Assembly: GCA_021383565.1 (NCBI GenBank)
Contig: CP079699.1
Location: 1,860,001-1,924,000 of the forward strand
Reading direction: 5' to 3'
Length of the DNA stretch: 64,000 nucleotides
Origin: Levilactobacillus brevis
Lineage (GTDB): Bacteria; Bacillota; Bacilli; Lactobacillales; Lactobacillaceae
Shown here: in pieces, positions 33,537 through 43,229 of the stretch
Position numbering within the stretch: the stretch's first letter is position 1
Layout of the letters: each line of letters opens with the position of its first letter
Notes under the pieces: generated by a model
Seen by the model: only the letters and a program-made list of their open reading frames with translations
Database searches by the model: none
Told to the model about the DNA's origin: nothing
Made by a program: the position numbers and the translations under genes

Positions 33537-34046
33537 TCAGTCGTTAATTAGTCGACGGAAATAACCGTGGGCGTGCAAGTCTTCCTTGAGGTCCGTCATC
33601 GTAAATTGATGATAAAACTTGCGGTAATCCTCATCGGCCAGCGTGAAGAGGTCCGTCAACGTCTGCGAAATGTTGGCCGAAATATCGGTCGCGTCCGTAT
33701 GCTTCGTTCCCTTGGAATCTCCAGTAATAAACCGCGCATAGCTAATGGTTGGCGGGATAGTCAAATCATAGAGTTCCCCCACGTTAATCTCGTCTAGGCT
33801 ACGAATCAACTGGTAACCCCCATTTTTGCCGACAGAACCTTCGATGTAACCCTGCTTGTGGAGCACGGAGAGAATGTTGCGGATCATCACCGCATTCAAT
33901 TGTAGTGACGTTGCCAATTCACGGCTCGCTATCTTCCGAGGACGATTCTCGTCCAGATACAGCAAGCTATGAACGGCAACGGAAAAGTCTAATCTCATCG
34001 GTCTAGCCATCGCTTTCAAAAAGTCTGTAATCAATACTGGTATCAT
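33537..34046 (-). CDS. Rrf2 family transcriptional regulator
   Basis: A protein of up to 169 residues with the Rrf2 winged helix: a start like M-R-L-D-F-S-V-A-V-H-S-L-L-Y-L, the recognition region SRELATSLQLNAVMIRNILSVLHKQGYIEG and a GKNGGYQL wing. No cysteines follow that would bind an iron-sulphur cluster, so it is not IscR/NsrR-like in mechanism. The start is uncertain: ATG 34046 has GGAAGAG six bases upstream, but family alignment favours ATG 34010 or 33998. Target unknown; divergent from opp and upstream of lplA. Confidence 0.82.
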   Translation of the reverse strand: MIPVLITDFLKAMARPMRLDFSVAVHSLLYLDENRPRKIASRELATSLQLNAVMIRNILSVLHKQGYIEGSVGKNGGYQLIRSLDEINVGELYDLTIPPTISYARFITGDSKGTKHTDATDISANISQTLTDLFTLADEDYRKFYHQFTMTDLKEDLHAHGYFRRLIND

Positions 34047-34432
34047 ACCACACTCTTCCGGTCAGTAGCGGTGCTTCCTGGAATCCCTTAGCATATTCTC
34101 ATCTGAAATATACATGCATAACTTTCCAGATAATTGTATACATTACCCCTGTTAATTATTGGTTTAGCAAGCAAATTGACCAACTTAACTCTTTCAAGTT
34201 AAATTTTTTATCATTTTATTCAATTTCTGCGAAGATTGATATATCAAATCTTATGAAGACTTTATGAATAAATTATGACTGTCAAGAGAAATATAGGGGT
34301 TGTAAATGAGAATTTGATTAACTATAATCAAAAACAATTATTGTTCGTAAGCAAATTGAATACGCCTAGACGTTTATTCATCAAGCTTCATCTACAAATG
34401 AGAGGTAGATTAGAACATTGGGAGGGATTTCC
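34047..34432. promoter_or_regulatory. AT-rich upstream region of the opp operon
   Basis: The gap contains no gene. It is strongly AT-rich and holds several palindromes: TTAACT/AGTTAA near 34187, TTGATATATCAA (34236-34247) and TTGATTA/TAATCAA (34314-34331). These could be regulator sites, for instance for nitrogen-responsive control of opp, but no consensus was matched with confidence. Confidence 0.4.
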
Positions 34433-35446
34433 GTGGAAACCGCATCAAACTTTCTAAACATTAAGGACGTCAGCACGGCTTTCAAGATTGACGGCCACTA
34501 CTACGACGCCATCTCCCACATTAACCTCCAGGTCCAACACGACGAAATTCTCGCCATCGTTGGTGAATCAGGTTGTGGTAAAAGTACCCTAGCCACTACC
34601 ATCATGGGACTCCATGATCCGGCAGAGACTAAAATTTCCGGTGAAGTTGACTTTGAAGGCACCGACCTCCTCAAACTTGATGAACAAGGTTACAACCAGT
34701 TTCGTGGCGCGAAGATCGGCATGATTTTCCAAGATCCTCTGTCCGCCTTGAACCCTTTAAAGCGAATTGAAGAACAAATCAGTGAAGTTATGGATTACCA
34801 CACCGACCTTTCCACCGAGGACAAACATAAGCGCGTCCTCGAGCTTCTTGATCAAGTTGGGATTGTCAATCCACAACGGACTGCCCGACAGTTTCCCCAT
34901 GAACTCTCCGGCGGAATGCGGCAACGGGTCATCATCGCCATTGCCATCGCCTGCAAGCCCGACCTCATCATCGCCGACGAACCAACGACGGCTTTGGACG
35001 TGACTATTCAGGCCCAAATTCTGGACGTGTTGCGGGACATCCAAAAAGAAAATCACGCCGGCATTATCCTCATCACCCATGACTTGGGTGTCGTCGCTGA
35101 AACCGCCGACCGGGTCGCCGTCATGTACGCCGGACAAATCGTCGAGCAGGGAGCCGTGGAACAGGTCTTCAATACGCCCGAGCATCCCTACACCCGCTCG
35201 CTACTACGGTCGATGCCGCAACGCGACAACGAAAACGATGACCTCTACGTCATTCAGGGCAACGTTCCTTCCTTACAGAAGATGCCCGCCACGGGTGACC
35301 GGTTCGCCCCGCGGATTCCGTGGGTACCAGCCGAGGCTCACGAAGCCAATCCAACGATGCATGAGGTGGCCCCGGGCCACGAGGTGCGATGCACCTGTTA
35401 CAAACATTTCCAATTTCCAGATGAGCAAGGGAGCGTGAAGGCATGA
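34433..35446 (+). CDS. oppD: oligopeptide ABC transporter ATP-binding protein OppD
   Basis: The 337-residue ATPase powers oligopeptide import with OppF. Walker A is GESGCGKST near residue 45, the signature LSGGMRQR near 160 and Walker B LIIADEPTTALD near 180. The C-terminal oligopeptide-type extension with C-x-C-Y-K-H is present. GTG 34433 is chosen because GGGAGGG lies just before it, while the TTG at 34418 overlaps this site. First gene of oppDFBCA; its stop overlaps the oppF start (ATGA). Confidence 0.93.
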   Translation: METASNFLNIKDVSTAFKIDGHYYDAISHINLQVQHDEILAIVGESGCGKSTLATTIMGLHDPAETKISGEVDFEGTDLLKLDEQGYNQFRGAKIGMIFQDPLSALNPLKRIEEQISEVMDYHTDLSTEDKHKRVLELLDQVGIVNPQRTARQFPHELSGGMRQRVIIAIAIACKPDLIIADEPTTALDVTIQAQILDVLRDIQKENHAGIILITHDLGVVAETADRVAVMYAGQIVEQGAVEQVFNTPEHPYTRSLLRSMPQRDNENDDLYVIQGNVPSLQKMPATGDRFAPRIPWVPAEAHEANPTMHEVAPGHEVRCTCYKHFQFPDEQGSVKA

Positions 35447-36417
35447 GCCTAATCGAAATTAAAGATTTAAAAGTTCACTACCCGATCCGTTCCGGCTTCT
35501 GGAACCGCATCACCGACTCCGTTCGTGCCGTGGATGGCGTGAGCTTTAACATTGAAGCCGGTGAAACGTACGGCCTCGTCGGTGAATCCGGGTCTGGCAA
35601 GTCCACGACCGGTAAATCCGTGGTCGGCCTTGAGAAGGTCACCAGTGGGTCGATTCTCTACAAGGGGGTCGACATTACCAAGGCCGAGAATCGCCGAAAG
35701 TTGGACTACAACCATGATGTACAAATGATCTTTCAGGATTCACTGTCTAGCCTGAATCCCCGGAAGCGGATCGAAGACATCATCGCGGAGCCACTCCGGA
35801 ACTTCGAGCACCTGAGCAAAGACGATGAAAAATTACGGGTTTTACAATTATTAAACATTGTCGGTCTGGACGCAGATGCATTGTATAAGTATCCCCACCA
35901 ATTCTCCGGTGGACAACGGCAACGGATCGGCGTTGCCCGGGCGGTCGCCACGAATCCCAAGCTCATCATTGCCGATGAGCCGGTCTCCGCGCTGGACCTG
36001 TCCGTGCAAGCACAGGTCTTGAACTTTATGAAGAAGATTCAACGTGAATTTGGTATCTCTTATCTCTTCATCTCCCATGACTTAGGGGTGGTGCGGCACA
36101 TGTGCAATAACATTGCCATCATGAACCGCGGTCGGCTGGTCGAGATTGGTACCCGGGATGATATTTACAATCATCCCCTCCACATCTACACCAAGCGTCT
36201 GTTAGCCGCCATTCCCGAAACCAACGTCAACTCTCGTGAGGCGCACCGTGCGTCCCGGCTGGCCGTTGAGGAAGTCTACCGTGAACAACAGAGTAAGTAC
36301 TACGACGAACAGGGCGAGGCCTATCCGCTGGTTCAAGTCACCCCGACCCACGCCGTTGCCTTATCGCAAAACGTTGCGCAACAGCTCGCTCGTCAGGAAG
36401 GGGAGGTGCAGGCCTAA
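35443..36417 (+). CDS. oppF: oligopeptide ABC transporter ATP-binding protein OppF
   Basis: The 324-residue partner of OppD. Walker [13 protein letters not shown], signature FSGGQRQR and Walker [15 protein letters not shown] are present in order, followed by the usual switch His in [11 protein letters not shown]. The start overlaps the oppD stop by four bases and its own stop overlaps the oppB start by one, giving tight translational coupling. The C-terminus is longer than the conserved domain, with a Gln-rich tail. Confidence 0.93.
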   Translation: MSLIEIKDLKVHYPIRSGFWNRITDSVRAVDGVSFNIEAGETYGLVGESGSGKSTTGKSVVGLEKVTSGSILYKGVDITKAENRRKLDYNHDVQMIFQDSLSSLNPRKRIEDIIAEPLRNFEHLSKDDEKLRVLQLLNIVGLDADALYKYPHQFSGGQRQRIGVARAVATNPKLIIADEPVSALDLSVQAQVLNFMKKIQREFGISYLFISHDLGVVRHMCNNIAIMNRGRLVEIGTRDDIYNHPLHIYTKRLLAAIPETNVNSREAHRASRLAVEEVYREQQSKYYDEQGEAYPLVQVTPTHAVALSQNVAQQLARQEGEVQA

Positions 36418-37376
36418 TGTGGAAAACAATTCTCCGGCGTTTCTTAATCATGATTCCCGAAGTCATTATTCTAAGTATTCTGGTCTTCCTTCTGGCCAAA
36501 GCGATGCCCGGTGATCCCTTCACCGGCTCCATCAACCCCAAGGCGGACCCCGCACAAATTCATCATTTAATGAAAATCAACGGTCTGTATGACCCCTGGT
36601 ATCAACAGTATTGGAATTGGGTCGTCCACCTGTTCCACGGAAACTTAGGGAACAGTTACCAGTACCAAGAACCCGTTACTCGGTTGATTGGTGGTCGGGC
36701 CGCCAACACCCTATGGTTGGCGCTGTTTACCATGATTCTAACCTACGTCTTCGCCCTACCCATGGGAGTCTACGCCGGGCGGCATGAAGGTAAACTCCCC
36801 GATACCATCATCCGGGTCTACACCTACGTCACCTACTGTATTCCCTTCTTCGTTATCTTGGTCATCGGCATTTGGATCTTCGGTTACGTGTTGGGTTGGT
36901 TCCCTACGACCGGGTCGATTTCCTCGGATGCCAACGGCTGGATACAAACCTTGGGATCGCGCTTCTACCATATTCTCCTACCCGGTTTACTCGGGGCGCT
37001 ATTCGGGACTGTCAACATCGTCCAGTACCTGCGTTCCGAAGTGATTGACTCCAAGCATTCCGATTACGTACGGACGGCGCGGTCTAAAGGGGTTCCTAGC
37101 AAGGATATCTACCGGCATCACATCTTCCGGAATTCCCTGCTCCCCATCGCCGCATTTGCCGGCTACTCCATCACCGGTCTGTTGAACGGGTCAATCTTTA
37201 CCGAAACGGTCTTCTCCTATCCCGGCATGGGGCTACTCTTCGTGAACTCCATTAGCTATCGGGATTACACCGTTATCACGGCTTTGGTCCTCATCTACGG
37301 GATCTTAAACCTGATTGGGACCTTATTATCCGATATTATTTTAAGCATTGTCGATCCACGAATTCGAATCCAGTAA
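36417..37376 (+). CDS. oppB: oligopeptide ABC transporter permease OppB
   Basis: A 319-residue membrane permease with about six helices. The cytoplasmic coupling loop includes the EAA-like segment DYVRTARSKGVPSKDIYRHHI (shortened here), matching the dipeptide/oligopeptide permease family, and the N-terminus carries the family pattern V-F-L-L-A-K-A-M-P-G-D-P. It forms the channel with OppC. Coupled to oppF by a one-base overlap; a GGAGG site for oppC follows its stop. Confidence 0.92.
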   Translation: MWKTILRRFLIMIPEVIILSILVFLLAKAMPGDPFTGSINPKADPAQIHHLMKINGLYDPWYQQYWNWVVHLFHGNLGNSYQYQEPVTRLIGGRAANTLWLALFTMILTYVFALPMGVYAGRHEGKLPDTIIRVYTYVTYCIPFFVILVIGIWIFGYVLGWFPTTGSISSDANGWIQTLGSRFYHILLPGLLGALFGTVNIVQYLRSEVIDSKHSDYVRTARSKGVPSKDIYRHHIFRNSLLPIAAFAGYSITGLLNGSIFTETVFSYPGMGLLFVNSISYRDYTVITALVLIYGILNLIGTLLSDIILSIVDPRIRIQ

Positions 37377-37391
37377 AGGAGGCTAAACAGA

Positions 37392-38342
37392 ATGGCAGAA
37401 AATTTCGAACAACACTCAGATATTTCCGCGGCTGATTTAGCCCGGCTGACCCAGGAAGCGCAGGCTGAGGCCACGCCTTCCACGGCTAAAATTATCTGGA
37501 GTGAATTCAAGGCGGACAAGCCCGCCATGGCGGCACTCATCATTATCGTTGGGTTCATCCTCTTCGTGATGATTGGGGCGCTGTTCATCAACACGCCTAA
37601 GATGATGGAAACCAACATCATGGGTTACTTCAATCAACCGTTCACCGCTGACTATTGGCTCGGCGCCGATTCGGCGGGACGGTCAGTGGCTAAACAACTG
37701 ATCGTTGGCTCCCGAAACTCCATTGGGATTGCCATTGGGCTGACCGTAATTTCATCGACCTTTGGGATTTGCTGGGGGTTAATCTCCGGTTACTTCAACG
37801 GTTACATCGACTGGGGCATGCAACGGATTTATGACTTCATGATGATGTTGCCGATGACCATGATGATCATCGTTTTGGTCACCATCATCCCCCACTACAA
37901 CTCCGTCACCTTGACGTTCATCTTCTCCATCTTCTACTGGGAAGGCACGTCTCGGTTGATTCGGTCGCGAACATTAGCCGAAGCGGAGAAGGACTACGTG
38001 GCCGCCTCTAAGGCCTCCGGAACCAGTCATTGGAAGATTATCTTTAGAGAAATCATGCCCAACATTTCGTCGCTCATCATCGTTGACTGTACCCTTTCCT
38101 TCGCCGAAAACATCGGGGTTGAAACTGGGCTATCCTACCTGGGCTTCGGGCTACCGAGCCAGACACCATCGTTAGGGACGATGATCGCCAACGCCAATGA
38201 TCCAAACAACATCACCCAATACTGGTGGACTTGGTTCCCGGCGGCGTTAGAAATTATTATTCTCTGTCTATCAATCAGCTACGTTGGTCAAGTGCTCCGC
38301 CGCGCTGCAGATTCATCACAACGTCAAGGCTCAATCAACTAG
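37392..38342 (+). CDS. oppC: oligopeptide ABC transporter permease OppC
   Basis: A 316-residue permease. It has an N-terminal soluble stretch with an acidic, Ala-rich beginning, a first helix near residues 55-75, then the usual periplasmic loop (Y-W-L-G-A-D-S-A-G-R-S) that marks the OppC family, and further helices with the coupling sequence K-D-Y-V-A-A-S-K-A-S-G. AAAGGAGG lies before the ATG. It is followed 140 bases later by oppA. Confidence 0.92.
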   Translation: MAENFEQHSDISAADLARLTQEAQAEATPSTAKIIWSEFKADKPAMAALIIIVGFILFVMIGALFINTPKMMETNIMGYFNQPFTADYWLGADSAGRSVAKQLIVGSRNSIGIAIGLTVISSTFGICWGLISGYFNGYIDWGMQRIYDFMMMLPMTMMIIVLVTIIPHYNSVTLTFIFSIFYWEGTSRLIRSRTLAEAEKDYVAASKASGTSHWKIIFREIMPNISSLIIVDCTLSFAENIGVETGLSYLGFGLPSQTPSLGTMIANANDPNNITQYWWTWFPAALEIIILCLSISYVGQVLRRAADSSQRQGSIN

Positions 38343-38482
38343 CTTTAAGTTGCTATCTATTTGAGGAGATGGTGCCCACTTATCAAGCAGGACGTTCAAT
38401 TCACCGTAATGACGGGTGATCCTGAGGAGAACCACTCGTCAGTCTCATCGAGGATTTTTAAAAATCAAGGGGGAAACATAGT

Positions 38483-40309
38483 ATGGATAAGAAAAAGCTC
38501 GCCTTGTCCGCCATGGCGGTTCTCGCAACCGTCAGTCTCGCGGCCTGTTCCAGCAAGAGTTCATCCAGTTCCAAGAGCGGTACTAGCGGCGCTTCCGTGC
38601 AGTTAAAGACCGCTTATAAGAACACGAAGGCAACCGATAAGACGGCCACGAAGAACAGTACATTGAAGCTGGCCGAACCAAATGATTCGCCATTCCAAGG
38701 GATCTCCGATCCCGTTCTGTCGACCAACTCCGAAGATACCGACGTCTTCTCACCTGGTGGTGATCAGGCCAACAACACCAACGGCCTGTTCCACACCGAT
38801 AAGAACTTCAAGATCGTCAAGGGTGGCCTAGCCAACCAGACGATCAACCGGAAGGCTAAGACCGTCACGATTACGTTACGGAAGAACGCCAAGTGGTCCA
38901 ACGGTGATCCCGTCACCGCTAAGGACATTGAGTATCCGTACGAAGTCATCGCTAACAAGAAGACGACTTCGCAACAGTACTCCGCCGACTTCAACAACAT
39001 CAAGGGGATGGCGGCCTACCACACGGGTAGTGCCAAGACTATCTCTGGGATTACCTTCCCGGATGGCCAAAAAGGCCGGACTGCCGTCATTCATTTGACC
39101 AAGGTTACACCAGCCATGCAATACCTGGGAAACTCTTTCATCTGGGGCACGGTTGAGCCTTACGAATACATCAAGAACGTCCCAATTGCCAAGTTAGCTT
39201 CCTCCAAGCAAATCCGGAAGAACCCTATCTTCACGGGTCCTTACAAGTTGGATAAGGTGGTCGAAGGTGAATCCACCACTTGGTCACCAAACAAGTACTA
39301 CTACGGCAAGACGCCTAAGATCAAGCACATCTCAATCAACGTGGTTTCTTCCAACAACATCGACAAGGCCATCCAGTCCAACAAGTACGACTTCACGATG
39401 CCTTACGGTGTTCTACACGGAACCGACTACAAACAATTGAAGAGTGTTAAGAACTACCAGATTACGGGGCAACCCGCACTGTCTTACGATTACTTTGGCT
39501 TCAACGTAGGGCATTACGACACCAAGACCCAAAAGAACGTCATGGACAAGAACAGCAAGATGGCCAACAAGAGCCTGCGTCAAGCCATGATGTACGCCCT
39601 GAACCTCGATGCCATCAGCAAGAAGTTCGGTAACGGGATTACTTGGCGGGCCAACACCCTGATCCCACCAATCTTCCAGAAGTACTGGGATTCTTCAGCC
39701 AAGGGCTACCCACTGAACATCAAGAAGGCCAACAAGTTGCTGACCGATGCCGGTTACAAGAAGCGTGACGGCAGCAAGTGGCGTTCCGATCCTAACGGCA
39801 AGAAGTTAACCATCTACTTCGGGGCGATGACGGGGACTTCAGCTCAAGCCGCCGAATACCAAGACTACCTGCAACAATGGCACAAGGTGGGCTTGAACGT
39901 GAAGTTTGCCACGGGTAAGACGATGGAAATGAACAGCTTCTACTCGACGTTACAAGCACCTAAGCAAAGTAAGATTGACGTCTACGCCGCTGCCTGGGGC
40001 TTATCATCCGAACCAACCCCTACGCAAATCTACGGTGAAGACGCAACTTACAACATGGGCCACTTCGTTTCCAAGAAGAACACCCAACTGATGAACAACA
40101 TGAACAACAGCAAGGCCTGGAACGAAAATTACCGGATCAAGGCCTTCAAGCAATGGCAAGAATACATGAATGATCAAGCGGCCGTTGCCCCTGATTCATT
40201 CAGCTACAACTGGGCACCCGTTAACAAGCGGGTTAAGGGCTTCAACATGAGTCCAGCCAACAGTAACTTCTGGTCTGGATTGTCCTTAACTTCTTCAAGC
40301 ATGAAGTAA
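38483..40309 (+). CDS. oppA: oligopeptide-binding lipoprotein OppA
   Basis: A 608-residue surface lipoprotein that captures peptides for the OppBCDF pump. The N-terminus is a lipoprotein signal with the lipobox L-A-A-C near residue 22, followed by a Ser/Lys-rich linker. The SBP_bac_5 domain fills the rest. AAGGGGG precedes the ATG. It is last in the operon, separated by about 140 bases from oppC, where extra transcription or processing might give higher levels of the binding protein. Codon use is noticeably biased toward preferred codons (aag, aac, ttc), consistent with high expression. Confidence 0.93.
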   Translation: MDKKKLALSAMAVLATVSLAACSSKSSSSSKSGTSGASVQLKTAYKNTKATDKTATKNSTLKLAEPNDSPFQGISDPVLSTNSEDTDVFSPGGDQANNTNGLFHTDKNFKIVKGGLANQTINRKAKTVTITLRKNAKWSNGDPVTAKDIEYPYEVIANKKTTSQQYSADFNNIKGMAAYHTGSAKTISGITFPDGQKGRTAVIHLTKVTPAMQYLGNSFIWGTVEPYEYIKNVPIAKLASSKQIRKNPIFTGPYKLDKVVEGESTTWSPNKYYYGKTPKIKHISINVVSSNNIDKAIQSNKYDFTMPYGVLHGTDYKQLKSVKNYQITGQPALSYDYFGFNVGHYDTKTQKNVMDKNSKMANKSLRQAMMYALNLDAISKKFGNGITWRANTLIPPIFQKYWDSSAKGYPLNIKKANKLLTDAGYKKRDGSKWRSDPNGKKLTIYFGAMTGTSAQAAEYQDYLQQWHKVGLNVKFATGKTMEMNSFYSTLQAPKQSKIDVYAAAWGLSSEPTPTQIYGEDATYNMGHFVSKKNTQLMNNMNNSKAWNENYRIKAFKQWQEYMNDQAAVAPDSFSYNWAPVNKRVKGFNMSPANSNFWSGLSLTSSSMK

Positions 40310-40320
40310 GTTAGGCTCAT

Positions 40321-40836
40321 CTAGTCCGACTGAACCGTCACATCCTTTGCGATGTGGCGGTTTTTTATGGTGGCAATCGCCACGGCTAAACGCTGAGAAT
40401 CTTGGCGCTGGCTGGCCCGGTTCACATAGCTGACCACCAACCCAAAAACGGCTCCCGGAATAAGAAAACCGAGGAACGGAACAACCACCGTGATTCCAGC
40501 GGCCACTGCCCCCAGATGGGCGTGATACCGCGTAGACAGCCCCGCAATCACGGGTAACAGCGGAACGAGGCTCAAGGCCCACCAGCGTGCTAGCCGGGGA
40601 TGATCCCGGCCAAGCCACAGTTGACTGATTCCCAGCGCAACAAACCAAAAACACAGCCCACCGCCGGCTTCCAGGAAGGCCCCCATCGTCCCATGGCCAA
40701 GCGGCGTTGTCAGAATGGCCGTCTCCCGGGGAAGCGGCGCCAGTTGGTCCAGACTCGTTAAGAGTAACAGGCCGTATGCTAGGTTCAGTAGCCCACTGGC
40801 CCCGACCTGACGCCATGCCCGCCAGCTTCCCTCCAT
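40321..40836 (-). CDS. multi-pass membrane protein, unknown function
   Basis: A 171-residue protein with about four membrane helices (roughly residues 10-30, 55-75, 82-100 and 108-138). The ATG overlaps the stop region of the upstream 78-residue gene (TAGGATG), so the two are coupled. Another long frame exists on the same strand (40295-40816), but it is rich in Gly, Pro, Ser and Trp and lacks a ribosome binding site. The last dozen codons of this gene lie within the oppA terminator hairpin, which is unusual. Function unknown. Confidence 0.65.
   Translation of the reverse strand: MEGSWRAWRQVGASGLLNLAYGLLLLTSLDQLAPLPRETAILTTPLGHGTMGAFLEAGGGLCFWFVALGISQLWLGRDHPRLARWWALSLVPLLPVIAGLSTRYHAHLGAVAAGITVVVPFLGFLIPGAVFGLVVSYVNRASQRQDSQRLAVAIATIKNRHIAKDVTVQSD
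40333..40366 (+). terminator. opp operon terminator
   Basis: aaccgtcacatc (40333-40344) pairs with gatgtggcggtt (40351-40362) with one G-T pair, followed by six T. The hairpin overlaps the 3' end of the convergent membrane protein gene. Confidence 0.9.
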
Positions 40837-40837
40837 C

Positions 40838-41074
40838 CTACCGCGCCCAGCGTTGCATTAAGGGCCCCAAGACGAGACCCGGCAAGAGTAAGCTGATGAG
40901 GCCCAACAGTGGTAAATGTGCAACCTGGAAGTCTCCCGTCACATAACGATGAAAACGCAACAGCGCCACGGGGCCTTGCAGAACCAGACCACCTAAGCTA
41001 AACGCAAGGCCCACGCCTAACAGCCCTACCGCCCGAACCCCTTGTGTTAGCCACCGTTTGTGTAATCCTTTCAT
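40838..41074 (-). CDS. small membrane protein, unknown function
   Basis: A 78-residue protein with two membrane helices (about residues 12-34 and 52-72) and basic ends. ATG 41074 is chosen: GGGGGAG lies seven bases upstream, and the longer frame from 41206 would extend into promoter-like sequence. It is coupled to the 171-residue membrane protein gene. Together they may form a two-component membrane complex, but no family is recognised. Confidence 0.6.
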   Translation of the reverse strand: MKGLHKRWLTQGVRAVGLLGVGLAFSLGGLVLQGPVALLRFHRYVTGDFQVAHLPLLGLISLLLPGLVLGPLMQRWAR

Positions 41075-41573
41075 CGTGCCTCTCCCCCAATTCATCTCGA
41101 TTTCTGTACTCGCCACTATACGCGAAAACGATGGGTCTGCCAAGCCCAGATTCCTTGATATTTCAGCGTTTATAATCATTTTAATAACGGCCTTAGTCCC
41201 GGCCAACCACCCGAGAATCGACTAAATTCCCGTCAAAAAATCTCGGCCGATATTTATTTTATTATTGCCCGGCGCCTTAACGGTCATCCCTTTGGATCAA
41301 ACCTAGACGTTTCGCGCCTTAATTTTGCGTCCACGCCAGGGGGTGACTAGCAGGCGTTGGCCGTATTTTGGGTAGACGCGTTCATCCTAGATTGACACCA
41401 CGCATTTTCAATTGTGAGTAGCAGATTTTTTTGATTTCCACCAAGCCCCGTAAAATACGGGTTTTTCACGTCCTTTCACTGTGGGACGGGCAATTAAGTG
41501 CTTACACAGTCGCCAATAAATGATATAGTATAGGTAAAGTATCAACATGTCTCGTGAAGGGGTGGCATTCTAT
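41075..41573. promoter_or_regulatory. intergenic region with uspA promoter and a stray terminator
   Basis: No gene is seen. TTACAC (41502-41507) and TATAGT (41524-41529), 16 bases apart, form a likely promoter for the stress protein gene. A hairpin CCCGTA-aaa-TACGGG followed by five T ends near 41466 and would terminate an unidentified plus-strand RNA; a TTGACA at 41391 lies upstream of it. Confidence 0.5.
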
Positions 41574-42029
41574 ATGTTACAACAATACAAGAACATTCTG
41601 GTTCCCGTTGACGGTTCTAAGGCAACCCAACCAGTTTTAGAAAAAGCAATCGAAGTCGCTAAACGTAACCAAACGCATCTTGATATCTTAAACGTCCTAG
41701 AAGTTAACCAATTCAGCGATACTTATGGTGGCGCTGTAAGTGGCGATGTCATTTACAAGCTCTCACAAGACGTTCAAGACCGGCTGGAAAGCTTGAAGCA
41801 ACAAGCGATTAACGCCGGTGTTCCCGACGTCAGCATTCACGTGCGGTTTGGGAATCCTAAGCCCGTTATCGCCCGAGAATTCCCTGCAGACCACGGTTCC
41901 GAGTTAATCGTGATTGGGTCAACCGGACTAACCGCCGTTGAACGCTTAATGGTGGGTTCCGTTACCAACTACGTTAGCCGTTCTGCAATTTGTGACGTGT
42001 TGATTGTTAAGCCAGAATTGACTAAATAA
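41574..42029 (+). CDS. universal stress protein, UspA family
   Basis: A 151-residue single-domain Usp protein. The ATP-binding pattern G-x2-G-x9-G-S/T is seen as GSTGLTAVERLMVGS near residue 120, and the N-terminus I-L-V-P-V-D-G-S matches the family. Such proteins bind ATP or cAMP-like ligands and help survival in stress. ATG 41574 follows AAGGGGTGG; the frame from 41547 begins upstream of that site. Codon use is biased as for a well-expressed gene. Monocistronic. Confidence 0.9.
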   Translation: MLQQYKNILVPVDGSKATQPVLEKAIEVAKRNQTHLDILNVLEVNQFSDTYGGAVSGDVIYKLSQDVQDRLESLKQQAINAGVPDVSIHVRFGNPKPVIAREFPADHGSELIVIGSTGLTAVERLMVGSVTNYVSRSAICDVLIVKPELTK

Positions 42030-42117
42030 ATGAATCCTTAAAATGGCCTGCCGCAGTCGCGGTGGGTCATTTTGTCTGAAATCGCCCGTTACGCCCACTT
42101 CTAGAAAGGAGACATCC

Positions 42118-43008
42118 ATGCACTGGTCCTATACCATTCCCCTACCGCTCGCCCAAGCGCCCTTACCTCTGCGTCAACTGCTCAGCGCTTGGCGCATCCC
42201 CAAGCATCTGATTCACGACCTGCGCGTTAGCCAACGCGTCGTGGTCAACGGCACCTATCGTTCAATGAACCAACCGGTCTATGGCGGCGAAGTGGTCAGT
42301 CTGACCTTCGTGCCGGTTGACTTCGCCGAACCCTTTCCCGATGTGGCACCGGACAGCGCCGCAACCGTGACGGTTCTTTACGAAACAGCTGATCTGCTGG
42401 TCATTAACAAGACCCGCGGCAGTAAGACCCATCCCAACCAGCCGGGAGAACGGGGGACCACCCTGAACCACGTGGCGGCCTACCTCGGCGACCAGCAACC
42501 CGGTCCCTATATTTTAAGCCGTCTGGACCGGGAGACGACGGGCGCTCTGTTAATGACCAAGACGCCGGCCGTGGTCCCCATTATGGTACGACAGATTGCG
42601 GACAAACAGGTGCAGCGGACCTACCTTGCCTGGGTTCACGGCGACCTCCGGGGAGCGGGAACCTTCACTGCCCCTATCGGTCGTGATCCTCACGATCGGC
42701 GTAAACGTCAGGTCAACGGGGTCCAAGCTCAGCCCGCCATCACCCACTACGACGTATGCGACCACCAGCCCCATGCCACATTGGTGAAGCTCTGGCTGGA
42801 GACTGGACGCACGCATCAGCTACGCGTTCACCTCGCCGCAGCCGGACATCCATTGATCGGTGACCCGCTATATGGCCCACCCAGTCAAGACCGTTTACGG
42901 CTTCACTGCTGGCGCTTAACCTTTCCCCAACCATTTACCATCAATGGTCCTTTAACGACGGTGACGGCCCCCATACCGGCAAATTTCGCCATGTTTAGCG
43001 CCAAATAA
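42118..43008 (+). CDS. RluA/RluD-family pseudouridine synthase
   Basis: A 296-residue RNA pseudouridine synthase. The catalytic Asp lies in S-R-L-D-R-E-T-T-G near residue 143, corresponding to H-R-L-D-x-x-T-S-G of the family, and GRTHQLRVHLAAAGHPLIGDPLYG is the strong second signature. An S4-like N-terminus (about 15-60) is present but diverged. It modifies uridines in rRNA or tRNA; which sites cannot be told. AGAAAGGAG precedes the ATG. It follows the stress protein gene by about 90 bases. Confidence 0.9.
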   Translation: MHWSYTIPLPLAQAPLPLRQLLSAWRIPKHLIHDLRVSQRVVVNGTYRSMNQPVYGGEVVSLTFVPVDFAEPFPDVAPDSAATVTVLYETADLLVINKTRGSKTHPNQPGERGTTLNHVAAYLGDQQPGPYILSRLDRETTGALLMTKTPAVVPIMVRQIADKQVQRTYLAWVHGDLRGAGTFTAPIGRDPHDRRKRQVNGVQAQPAITHYDVCDHQPHATLVKLWLETGRTHQLRVHLAAAGHPLIGDPLYGPPSQDRLRLHCWRLTFPQPFTINGPLTTVTAPIPANFAMFSAK

Positions 43009-43125
43009 CCGAGCTGTCAACTCTAAACTCTTAATCGTCAGATTTTGCACGATAAGGACGATTGTGGTTGTTAATCATCGGTTTTCGCTATACTAAGGGC
43101 AGTTGATATGGCTAGGGGGGATTTG

Positions 43126-43212
43126 ATGCGCTGACAACAAAAACTAGCCCTAATCATTCTCGCGGGGATGTTGGCCATCTTATTGGTTTGGGGAGTAGTC
43201 AACTTAAAGTAG
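43126..43212 (+). pseudogene. small membrane peptide ORF interrupted by TGA at codon 3
   Basis: A TAGGGGGG site is followed by ATG-CGC-TGA, then an open frame to 43212 coding Q-Q-K-L-A-L-I-I-L-A-G-M-L-A-I-L-L-V-W-G-V-V-N-L-K. Without the TGA (CGA in an intact version would give Arg) this would be a 28-residue single-pass membrane protein. TATACT (43089-43094) lies upstream and a very strong terminator downstream, so a dedicated small gene once existed. Reinitiation at an internal start is possible but unsupported. Confidence 0.5.
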
Positions 43213-43229
43213 GCAGTTTGATAAAGTGA

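Noticed and set aside
40295-40816. A 173-codon minus-strand frame overlapping the membrane protein gene at 40321-40836
   Set aside because: It is rich in Gly, Pro, Ser and Trp, has no ribosome binding site, and overlaps almost wholly a hydrophobic frame that starts coupled to its upstream gene.
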